From: Corbicula japonica | Taxonomy: Eukaryota; Mollusca; Bivalvia; Venerida; Cyrenidae | NCBI GenBank assembly: GCA_038501625.1 | Contig: JAZAYU010000005.1 | Span: 11,867,484-11,931,483 of the forward strand | Direction: 5' to 3' | DNA: 64,000 nucleotides | Shown: one piece after another, positions 60,601 through 64,000 of the stretch | How positions within the stretch are numbered: position 1 is the first letter of the stretch | Layout: each line of letters opens with the position of its first letter | Position numbers and translations under genes: made by a program | The notes under the pieces: generated by a model | Told to the model about the DNA's origin: nothing | Seen by the model: the letters and a program-made list of their open reading frames with translations, nothing else | Database searches by the model: none

Positions 60601-61516
60601 CTATCCCAAAGCTCCTAGCGCCAACATACACAGGTCATGTCTTGGACTGTGAACTGTGTTTTATACATTGGCTGTTGTATGCTTACATCCGGGGCACTTT
60701 TCTTACGTCATAGATATGGAAAAAAACAATTGTTACCGTTTGTTTTCATATATTTAATACGATTTCTGAAGATATTCTGGAATGAGGATGTTTTCAATTG
60801 GCAAAATGTAAGCTGGATTTCATTGGGAACAGGGCCGTTTGCTTTGGGAATGCCTCCGTTTACCAGAGGCGCAGACAGTGATGAAAAATCACTGGTCATA
60901 CACAGATGATAATGCTGATGCTGCTGCTGATGATGATAATGTTGACCATAGTAATTATTTGATAAATTAACTTATTAAATTTTTGAAGCTATTAATAATT
61001 ATGCAACATAAAAGCAATATGGAGGGATATAACTGTTCTTTTAAATTGTAAATTGTTGACACTTCTATAAATATAAATTGTTCTTATACAAATTTTGATT
61101 GTTTTATTATCTATCAATAAAAAATAGTTAAAATAGAATTTGTAGAGATTTATGTTAAACAACTATGATTTGGGAAGATTTTGGTGAGATTTGGTTATTT
61201 TGTGCCACCCTCCAGAATGTTCCATTACCTGATTTCAAGCATTAAAATAGTGCTTAAAAAGAAGCTCTATTTGCTACTTAAAAACCTTTTTTTATTTTTT
61301 ATGTGTGCAGTTTTCTGTTTTCGTATAAGTTTCATAAATATGACGCAATTAAAAGCTCATGCAACAACCTAGGACAGCATCCGAAATGCGAACATATCCC
61401 TGCACTATTACAAACTTACATGCTTGTTGTGAGATAACAGTCTTAGCACGTAAACTCGTGTATTGACCAAAAAGGTGCTGAAAAGTAGTTCTATTAGCAA
61501 ACACACAACGTTTCAT
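36598..61516 (-). CDS. CCDC90/MCUR1-family mitochondrial coiled-coil protein, 8 exons, 275 aa
   Basis: Family role: MCUR1 and CCDC90B are inner-mitochondrial-membrane coiled-coil proteins linked to the calcium uniporter or respiratory-complex assembly. Coding exons (minus): 61516-61420, 57991-57806, 56567-56464, 52292-52191, 48494-48381, 46420-46367, 40414-40300, then 36653-36598 or 39242-39187. All introns are GT-AG and the phases agree throughout. Residues 1-33 are basic with no acids, a likely mitochondrial presequence. A Ser/Pro/Lys-rich linker follows, then YVDTLALCKRLQRKGFS and EEAEAL (about 81-105), QQEIMVQQL, and the family hallmark KDMVILEKSEF (about 145-155). LDINLEKSR (about 189-197) and a long coiled coil reach about residue 257. 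A membrane segment, FSGLTLYLAYLRL, closes the protein. Length fits the family (human CCDC90B about 254). I chose ATG 61516 because it is the only ATG in exon 1. Which of the two family members it matches cannot be settled here. Confidence 0.93.
36718..37045. repeat. MITE-A carrying a nested MITE-B (36747-36893)
   Basis: The left MITE-A end 'aaaccatttatatcctatgt' is followed directly by MITE-B (GGCCCAAGACCATAAACCTG ... AATGATCTTGGGCCC). MITE-A then resumes 'ttaatccagaatagaatcta' and ends near 37045 (ATACAGTAAAGGGAG). Confidence 0.75.
37121..37352. repeat. MITE-A
   Basis: It starts TTAACCCTTTCCTCAACAT. Inner blocks GCAGATCAGCCAGCATATCC, GATCAGGATCTGCACTGG and CAGTGCAGATCCTGATTGGA are present; the right end is degraded. 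Confidence 0.82.
37427..37745. repeat. MITE-A carrying a nested MITE-B (37588-37703)
   Basis: The MITE-A left part ends '...gatcagactgctgatgtaca' and resumes 'ggccaggctgatttagattg'. Between them is a MITE-B (GCCCAATGTTATAAAACTGA ... CTCAGCTTTATAACCGT) shortened at its centre. Confidence 0.78.
37751..37770. repeat. Poly-G tract
   Basis: A G run of about 20 bases, likely unstable in length. Confidence 0.9.
37881..38365. repeat. MITE-A carrying a nested MITE-D (37974-38192)
   Basis: The MITE-A left part starts TTAACCCTTTACTCTATTGG and the right part ends ATGAAGTAATGGGTTAA. The insert has inverted ends TCCCGAAAGTTG and CAACTTTCGGGA, and inside them repeated GTCAGAC/TCTGACC words. Confidence 0.8.
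38486..38713. repeat. MITE-A
   Basis: The left end is ACCATTTACTCCATAGATAC and the right end TATATGGAGTAAAGAATTAA. The inner mirrored blocks are present. Confidence 0.82.
38890..39088. repeat. MITE-A, about 100 bp from last exon A
   Basis: The left end is CAACCCTTTACTCCATGGAT and the right end CTTGGAGTAATAGGTTAA. It lies just downstream of exon A in transcript sense. Confidence 0.8.
39187..39242 (-). CDS. Last exon A of the CCDC90/MCUR1-like gene (tail ...RLTV*)
   Basis: An 'atttcag' acceptor precedes it. It completes the split Gly codon (G|GA) and encodes VA, the core FSGLTLYLAYLRL, then TV and TAA. It is a tandem duplicate of exon B, 2.6 kb closer to exon 7. Within the shared 13-codon core all six nucleotide differences are synonymous, so both copies appear to have been kept under protein-level selection. 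No canonical poly(A) signal lies close by; a TATAAA variant occurs near 39103. Confidence 0.82.
39360..39601. repeat. MITE-A, best-preserved copy (242 bp)
   Basis: The inverted ends TTAACCCTTTCCTCCATAGA and AAATGGAGGAAAGGGTTAA both carry terminal TTAA. The inside is two hairpin halves: CAGTTTAGATCCAGATCAGC / GATCAGGACCTAAACTG, and CAGTGCAGATCCTGATCAGA / GCTGATCTGGATCTACACTG. TTAA termini recall piggyBac-type target sites; the transposase family is inferred only from that. Confidence 0.93.
40072..40281. repeat. MITE-A, right next to exon 7
   Basis: The left end is ACTTTAATCCATGGGCAC and the right end ATCCATGGAGTAAAAGTTTAA. It ends about 20 bases before the exon 7 donor side at 40300. Confidence 0.75.
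40300..40414 (-). CDS. CCDC90/MCUR1-like gene, exon 7
   Basis: 115 bases between a 'ttttcag' acceptor and a GTAAGC donor, phase 0 in and phase 1 out. It encodes HAQNEKNLKAIDNKIDIEVS followed by NIRTQNEKNRNDIQKYLI, the end of the coiled coil just before the membrane segment. Confidence 0.92.
40454..40553. repeat. MITE-B, shortened
   Basis: GGGCCCAAGATCATAAAACT ... CATCTGATTGGCTGAAATGG, then a truncated return arm ending TTATGATCTTGGACCC. Confidence 0.7.
41123..41354. repeat. MITE-A
   Basis: It starts TTAACCTTTACCTCTATAGA and ends TTATGGAGGAAAATG. Inner blocks CAGTTTAGATCCAGATCAGG and GCTGATCTGGATCTACACTG are clear. Confidence 0.85.
41821..41961. repeat. MITE-B, near-perfect hairpin
   Basis: GAAGGTTATAAAGCTGAGCA ... 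GATTGGCTGAAATGGCAAC is mirrored by CGCCATTTCAGCTAATCAGA ... CTCAGTTTTATAACCTTGGG. Confidence 0.9.
42355..42450 (-). repeat. tRNA-derived SINE-like head upstream of the receptor gene
   Basis: On the minus strand an A-box match (TAGCAGAGTGG, in the complement of about 42434-42444) and a B-box match (GGTTCGAAACC, complement of about 42357-42367) lie about 75 bases apart, as in tRNAs with long variable arms. A separate plus-strand A-box match (TAGCCCAGTGG) occurs near 42021 without a B box. The stems are poor, so a SINE fragment is likelier than a tRNA gene. Confidence 0.4.
42587..44701 (+). CDS. Mab-21 / cGAS-like receptor family gene, single exon, one in-frame stop
   Basis: One frame of 704 codons is open except for TAA at codon 195. 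Residues 1-200 form the nucleotidyltransferase-type lobe: FGSQTEGSTTLGL (60-72, GS at 61-62) and SDQDLL (74-79, Asp75 and Asp77), which match the GS motif and the D-x-D metal-binding acids of cGAS-type enzymes. I could not place the third acidic residue. After the stop, GWPTKEMKKY, ELEWRISTSMAERCLMF and QMRCYILMKMILKTF are the Mab-21 helical domain. The last 150 residues (WMDWAVVDSMPYLYF, GHRETALNLLGQCMEQ) look like TPR-type helices. In animals, cGAS-like receptors sense nucleic acid and make cyclic dinucleotides that activate STING; activity of this member is not shown. It lies antisense within intron 6 of the CCDC90/MCUR1-like gene. The lack of introns is usual for this bivalve group and may reflect retroposition. 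Confidence 0.9.
43169..43171 (+). other. In-frame TAA in the receptor gene (codon 195)
   Basis: The reading frame before (TDTVCCFHCSSWPKR) and after (ADPWLHQHNMSGWP) both fit one continuous Mab-21 protein without any base gained or lost, so this is a single nonsense codon rather than a frameshift. No GT-AG intron that would remove it is evident nearby. It may be a recent null allele, a base-call error or a readthrough site. Confidence 0.85.
44865..44943. repeat. MITE-A right-end fragment in the receptor gene 3' region
   Basis: 'tgtgctggctgatctggatg' ... TATCCATGGAGTAAAT. It sits between the stop codon and the candidate poly(A) signal, so it may be part of the 3' UTR. Confidence 0.6.
45032..45037 (+). 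terminator. Candidate poly(A) signal for the receptor gene
   Basis: AATAAA about 330 bases after the stop at 44701, the first canonical signal seen. Confidence 0.4.
45283..45645. repeat. Composite, rearranged MITE-A
   Basis: It starts TTAACCTTTTACTCCTTG and contains more than one set of MITE-A halves (GTGTAGATCCAGATCTGC; GTGTAGATCTTAATCAG; GTGTAGATCCTGATGAGA; AATCTGATCTGGATCTACA), so it is longer than a single copy. Confidence 0.7.
45647..45730. repeat. pogo/Tigger-like element end
   Basis: TA is followed by CAGTAAAACTTCGAAAACTC, then further TTCGAGTTTTC words. It is similar in style to the ends of the element at 55122-56036. Confidence 0.45.
46367..46420 (-). CDS. CCDC90/MCUR1-like gene, exon 6 (18 codons)
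   Basis: 54 bases between a 'atttcag' acceptor and a GTAAGA donor, phase 0 on both sides, encoding HALNEKQLQKLANKMEVD. Its start resembles that of exon 7 (HAQNEKNL...). Being symmetric, it could be skipped without a frameshift. Confidence 0.9.
46793..47152. repeat. MITE-A carrying a nested MITE-B (46944-47085)
   Basis: The MITE-A left part (TTAAACCAACTCCATGGTTA ... CAACCAGACTACAG) and right part (AGATCTGCACTGAATGCATA ... CCATGGATTAAAGGGTTAA) are separated by a near-perfect MITE-B hairpin (GAAGGTTATAAAACTGAGAT ... ACTCAGATTTATAACTTTG). Confidence 0.8.
47557..47705. repeat. MITE-A with internal deletion
   Basis: It starts TTAACGCTTTCCTCCATATA and ends CCCATGGAGTAAATG. One inner half is missing. 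Confidence 0.75.
48381..48494 (-). CDS. CCDC90/MCUR1-like gene, exon 5
   Basis: 114 bases, 'ttttcag' acceptor and GTAAGC donor, phase 0 on both sides. It encodes KQGIMIKQLESKLADGIKKL then the family-typical KLDINLEKSRAVEA, coiled coil throughout. Confidence 0.93.
49008..51687. mobile_element. Tandem-repeat-cored element (E5), 'ACAAGAG' type, in intron 4
   Basis: It begins ACAAGAGCTGTCACTTGAAA and ends ATGCCTCCCTTTGAGGGCAT. The core holds about fourteen units of about 141 bp (TTGACCTAGTGACCTAGTTT, TCAAGGTCACATGACCCAG, ATTGAGATAAACATTCTGAC, AAGCTTTTTCTATAATTTGA). The right end has TTAGGG runs and two 'aaaaggcccataactcagcc' units before a GGACGGACGG stretch. Minus-strand open frames in it (60-80 codons) are repeat readings. 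Confidence 0.75.
51187..51295 (+). repeat. Interstitial telomere-type TTAGGG array
   Basis: Runs of TTAGGG and the variant TTTAGGG are interrupted by AAAGACCT and CTAGTTAAGACC. The G-rich strand is the plus strand. A shorter run lies at 51467-51495, also followed by TAGGTGAAAAGGCCCATAAC, so both belong to a duplicated unit of E5. Confidence 0.85.
52191..52292 (-). CDS. CCDC90/MCUR1-like gene, exon 4
   Basis: 102 bases, 'ttacag' acceptor and GTAATT donor, phase 0 on both sides. It encodes EIMVQQLLAQIASV and KKDMVILEKSEFTMIRNDTE, including the most conserved signature of the family. Confidence 0.95.
52420..54626. mobile_element. Tandem-repeat-cored element (E1 copy 2), in intron 3
   Basis: It has the same ends as the copy at 27659-34310 (ACAAGAGGGCCATGATGGCC; GTGCTCAGGTGAGCTAAAAAT) and the same order of diverged units, then about six 164-bp units, then the tail with an X-box. 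There is no E2 insertion, so this copy shows the uninterrupted form (2.2 kb). Confidence 0.85.
54407..54420. promoter_or_regulatory. RFX X-box-like site in the second E1 copy
   Basis: GTTGCCATAGCAAC fits the X-box consensus and lies at the same place in the tail as the site at 34098. Confidence 0.5.
54967..55108. repeat. MITE-B, diverged
   Basis: GAGCCTAGAATCATAAAAAT ... CTCAAATCTCAAGCATATGA, with return arm AACCAATCAGATGCTTGAGA ... GATCCTGGGCCC. Confidence 0.75.
55122..56036. mobile_element. pogo/Tigger-like non-autonomous DNA element
   Basis: It is bounded by TA on both sides; the ends are CAGTCGAATTGCACTAACTC and GTTATCGCAATTCCACTG. TTCGAGTTATCGCGA words recur toward both ends, as in pogo/Tigger elements, which duplicate TA. 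Inside, about 50 bp (AAATGAAAATTAACAACTCC ...) is directly duplicated at 55590-55680. There is no transposase frame. It lies in intron 3. Confidence 0.65.
56464..56567 (-). CDS. CCDC90/MCUR1-like gene, exon 3
   Basis: 104 bases, 'attttag' acceptor and GTTTGA donor, phase 1 in and phase 0 out. It encodes (G)FSREEAEALTEMMSEV and IAGVMDSQNKIVVTKPQQ, the helical region before the coiled coil. Confidence 0.93.
57308..57440. repeat. Long imperfect hairpin, about 60-bp arms, in intron 2
   Basis: ATCACATCCCATTGGGGGAA ... GAAATGTTAACCC is mirrored by GGGTTAACATTTC ... TTCCCCCAATGGGATGTGAT. The centre GGTAATGTCAACC / GGTTGACATTAC closes the stem on a loop of about 12 bases. Confidence 0.9.
57806..57991 (-). 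CDS. CCDC90/MCUR1-like gene, exon 2
   Basis: 186 bases, 'cttttaag' acceptor and GTATAT donor, phase 1 on both sides. It encodes a Cys/His-containing start (QTCRHLCQK), a Ser/Pro/Lys-rich linker with two SESKSVDP/GESRSIDP-like repeats, and the conserved ITYVDTLALCKRLQRK. Confidence 0.9.
58060..58520. repeat. Fragment of a TGACCTTGACCTTTGA tandem array
   Basis: About three diverged units of about 150 bp share TTTGACCCC...GTGACCTTTGAGATG, 'catgccaaagttaagggc' and 'tgacactccatctcactt'. They resemble the cores of E3 and E5. It lies in intron 1. Confidence 0.55.
59516..59776 (-). other. Candidate N-terminal exon, product unknown
   Basis: An ATG at 59776 opens a frame starting MSSHNGKYYSKKIRQRDAKG, followed by Ser/Glu-rich, partly repeated sequence. 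A weak GTCTAC donor lies near 59516; without splicing the frame runs to 59432. The basic start followed by KGCATIASMF loosely recalls N-termini of hAT-transposon-derived proteins, but I cannot confirm this. It lies in intron 1 of the CCDC90/MCUR1-like gene on the same strand. Confidence 0.3.
59780..61380. other. Intron 1 sequence, nothing firm recognised
   Basis: Dispersed repeat fragments occur at 59830-60010 (CCCCT/CCCTTCCCC blocks). Open frames at 60637-60909 (+) and 60708-60899 (-) overlap on opposite strands and show no known motif. Confidence 0.4.
61420..61516 (-). CDS. CCDC90/MCUR1-like gene, exon 1 (start and presequence)
   Basis: The ATG at 61516 opens MKRCVFANRTTFQHLFGQYT then SLRAKTVISQQA, ending on the first base of a Cys codon before a consensus GTAAGT donor. 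There are five Lys/Arg and no acidic residue in 33 codons, as expected for a mitochondrial targeting sequence. A minus-strand CCATTGG box lies about 120 bases upstream. The phase-1 end matches exon 2 exactly. Confidence 0.82.
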
Positions 61517-61639
61517 CTCTATTTTTTGTAATAATACTATATATTCTATGTCCACTTTAGTTCTCTACTTTCACTTTAAAGTATAAAACAATTACGAACA
61601 AAATCATCTATGTTGCTGGATTAGGACAATACGGACCAA

Positions 61640-62570
61640 TGGACAAAATGGACTACGTATGCACGTGCGGAATTATGTCTTACGTATATAAATTAAAATT
61701 TGTCCACTAATAAAAAACACATAAAATGTAAGAAATTCTTTATATAACCAGGAATAATACATTTGTAGCTTCCCGGTGTCATCTTTAATTTAAATATCAC
61801 ATTTCTGTACATTGTCATTTTTAAAATCTGGCATATACAAGAATTTTGTTTATAGACCCAAGCTTAAAAAATAACTAAGTTGTGATGCATAGACGTATAC
61901 AGCCTAAGTTAGACAGTCGGGGAATTTTAGCTGTCCATATACAGCCTAAGTTACACTGTCAGGGAATTTTAGCTGTCGACTACTCGGTGTGAAAACATTC
62001 CCTTCATTGGTTCTGTTGTTAGTCTTTTTATTGTCATATTATCATGATTATCGCACCTGCTTTTTTTGGATTATTAATCATAGCAAACGTTTGTTAACGG
62101 TCAACATTATCATGTTACAGCAAGAGCAAAGAAATGACGATCATAGCACAACTGTTGTGTCAAAGGAAATCCCTTACTACAGCTAAAGAGCTTCAAAATT
62201 ACATTCAGTAGGTCTAAATTCTTTTTTCGTTTTTTCGAGAACTTAAGTGTCCTGTAAAGACTAGATTCCTTAAGACACTGCATAGAAGGATGGACTAAGC
62301 AACGTTGCTTTTACAGGCGCGTAGTTGCTGGGGCCGCAGGAGCCGCGGTCGTAGTCCCAATATTTCATCGGCGCTTACATAAGGGATCTTGGCTTTAAAC
62401 TAGGTTCTAGGGTGCACCAACCTCACACGTGCTCCAGATTTCCCAATAACCTTAATAAACTCTTGAACCATTGCCACCATCGCACACAGAGGTAAGCAAA
62501 GCGTTAAACAGTAGAAGAGTTAACCACCAAGCATGCAATGTACTGTAGAATATCATGTTGGTAGCCTTTT
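61640..62570. other. Upstream of the CCDC90/MCUR1-like gene, nothing firm recognised
   Basis: A two-copy repeat ('acagcctaagttagacagtc', 'ggggaattttagctgtc') lies at 61900-61980. The frame at 61989-62186 lacks an ATG start and gene structure. Confidence 0.4.
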
Positions 62571-62577
62571 GATTAGT

Positions 62578-63001
62578 ACAACTATTTGTGCGCGACAAGG
62601 ACTTTTCTATATATGTGATGATCGTCCTTCGCGCACAACCCAGTTACTATTCAAATCAATGCGGAAATTTTTTCTTCTATTTCTATATGCCGCCGATCGG
62701 AATTTGAATCGCAACTTTGGCGGCTCCATAAAGCATCTTAAACCATATGTATCTTTAAAAAAATTACATACCTGAAAAGCCACATTCAAGTAGAATCAAT
62801 ATATGTAATCCTTTATAAATAATTACGGTTTCGTTTTTTATGCAAAACTCTTTTAAACCCTCAACCCATATCAACAAATTTCGATTTCGGCTCTTAAAGT
62901 TTACTTGACTCACGTTTATCGATAAATAACAGAATTTAAATTGGGTCGATTTCCACCACAAATTTGATCGTAACTTCTTGAGACGTAAAGGACAGACATC
63001 T
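62578..63001. repeat. Second copy of the 11074-11491 dispersed repeat
   Basis: It starts ACAACTATTTGTGCGCGACA and ends GAGACGTAAAGGACAGACAT, in the same orientation as the first copy and with only scattered differences. Confidence 0.85.
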
Positions 63002-63039
63002 ACATTATAGGTTGTATTAAGGTAAACAAGTTTTAGCTT

Positions 63040-63375
63040 TCCAAAAAGCTAGTCGGTCATTATCAAATAAATTAATAGAATAAGTAGATATGTATTCGTG
63101 CTTGTATTTACTTTTTGACTAATGGAAGTAAATAATATGGCCAGTTTTCTGTCGATCAATGTCACACAGATTGTATCTGACAAACTATTTGTGAATTTAG
63201 TTGATGTGTCAAGTTTCAAATTTATTTCCATTTACATTTCTCTGTATGTACATGTACAAAACATAAACAAGAGAACATATATACATTGTACATATATAAT
63301 GAATTTCCGACTTTGGCGGGAAAGGCTATTTGTAAACTAAAGTTTACAAAAAGCTAGTCGGTCATTAGCATACAC
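63040..63375. repeat. Two-copy AAAAAGCTAGTCGGTCATTA repeat
   Basis: The words CAAAAAGCTAGTCGGTCATTA occur at about 63042 and 63347, each preceded by a GTAAAC.A/TAGTTTAC-type sequence. They flank about 290 bp of AT-rich DNA and could be the ends of a small element in direct orientation. Confidence 0.5.
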
Positions 63376-63502
63376 TTTTAAAGGAATACACCTGCCTGGA
63401 TTTCACTAATACAAGATTATAAATCGTTACTTATGCATCATTTTGACGTATAGAACTTTATTTTCTGTTAAATATTGGCAAGATCGCTTATTTGCAAAAT
63501 CT

Positions 63503-63600
63503 GCGGGCGTCGATGGTCGTCGCCATGTTTGTTTCCATTTCGATGCGCGCACCTGTTGATGACGTCATTTACACACTTCCGGTTCGTATCGTTTCTATTT
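63503..63600. promoter_or_regulatory. CpG-rich promoter-like segment (CRE + ETS)
   Basis: In a locally CpG-rich stretch there is a perfect CRE (TGACGTCA, 63560-63567) and an ETS-type ACTTCCGG (63575-63582), with CGCCATGTTTG (YY1-like) near 63521. Such clusters mark broad TATA-less promoters. An ATG at 63715 (MPPLIRKKNAEK, stop after 26 codons unless spliced) could belong to a gene continuing past the window. No gene is proven. Confidence 0.4.
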
Positions 63601-64000
63601 TATGTCCACTTCTTTTCAGTCTCAACAATGGAATATTCATTCATAAAACAACTACATAACTGTGTTTTATTTTGAGCATGAAAATTCTGAAATTGAATAA
63701 GCCGAGATTGAAAGATGCCACCATTAATACGAAAAAAGAATGCCGAGAAGTGTAGCACGTTTTACCTTATTTTCTCGTTTAAGAGTATGAAGTGAGGCAA
63801 ATATATAGGCGTAGCGCTTCTGGTATTTTTTTCTGATCGACTTTTCATATTTTCCGGACAAAATGCGTTTACTTCGTGAGATGGATACATGATTTTCTTA
63901 AATTGGAGGTAAACGTTTGAATTCGACGGTCTAGCGTCGTTGTATGCGGCATCTAAAGCGATCTTATTAAACCCCACTTTTTCAGTTTGTATTTACAAAT

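Noticed and set aside
60637..60909. 90-codon open frame (+) with hydrophobic start (MSWTVNCVLYIGCCM)
   Set aside because: No continuing exon, no family match, and an equally long frame on the other strand. Considered chance.
61989..62186. Signal-peptide-like frame (FPSLVLLLVFLLSYYHDY)
   Set aside because: No ATG precedes the hydrophobic stretch, and no upstream exon or promoter is seen.
63475..63675. Frame with CKICGRRW that could suggest a zinc-binding motif
   Set aside because: It begins at TTG, holds only one CxxC pair and overlaps the CpG-rich promoter-like patch.

Overview
The window reads as animal nuclear DNA, most likely from a bivalve mollusc. It is AT-rich, its genes are split by long GT-AG introns, and it is crowded with hairpin MITEs and tandem-repeat-cored 'ACAAGAG...' elements of a kind I associate with clam and mussel genomes. 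It also carries a cGAS-like/Mab-21 receptor gene of a type greatly expanded in bivalves. The exact species cannot be read from the sequence. Nothing indicates bacterial, plasmid or viral origin.

Three genes are well supported. (1) A complete minus-strand gene runs from 61516 (ATG) to 36598. Eight small exons with matching phases and GT-AG junctions encode a 275-residue coiled-coil protein of the CCDC90/MCUR1 family (mitochondrial calcium uniporter regulator). It has two alternative last exons, 39187-39242 and 36598-36653, and each encodes the C-terminal membrane segment. (2) Inside its intron 6, on the opposite strand, a single-exon Mab-21/cGAS-like receptor gene (42587-44701) is open for 704 codons except for one in-frame TAA at codon 195. 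(3) A small three-exon minus-strand gene (16485 to about 14490) has a TATA box, a signal peptide and a 39-residue mature peptide that is 36% aromatic (Tyr/Phe/Trp).

Layout. 0-8 kb: minisatellites and a few unassigned minus-strand exon-like segments. 8-14 kb: MITEs, homopolymer tracts and local duplications. 14.5-16.5 kb: the secreted-peptide gene. 17-27.5 kb: MITEs and two tandem-repeat-cored elements. 27.66-34.31 kb: a large tandem-repeat element split by a second, satellite-bearing element. 34.3-41.4 kb: a dense field of TTAA-ended MITEs around the two alternative last exons. 41.8-45 kb: the nested receptor gene. 45-61.5 kb: the remaining CCDC90/MCUR1 exons, whose introns hold two more tandem-repeat elements, interstitial TTAGGG repeats and a pogo/Tigger-like element. 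61.5-64 kb: upstream DNA, a dispersed repeat also present at 11 kb, and a CRE/ETS promoter-like segment.

The genes show no common pathway; their link is positional (nested and antisense). The main points for a second look are the duplicated last exons (six synonymous and no replacement differences over a shared 13-residue core), the nested innate-immune-type gene with a premature stop, the aromatic secreted peptide, repeated nesting of one MITE family at about the same site of another, and RFX X-box and nuclear-receptor half-sites carried by the repeats.
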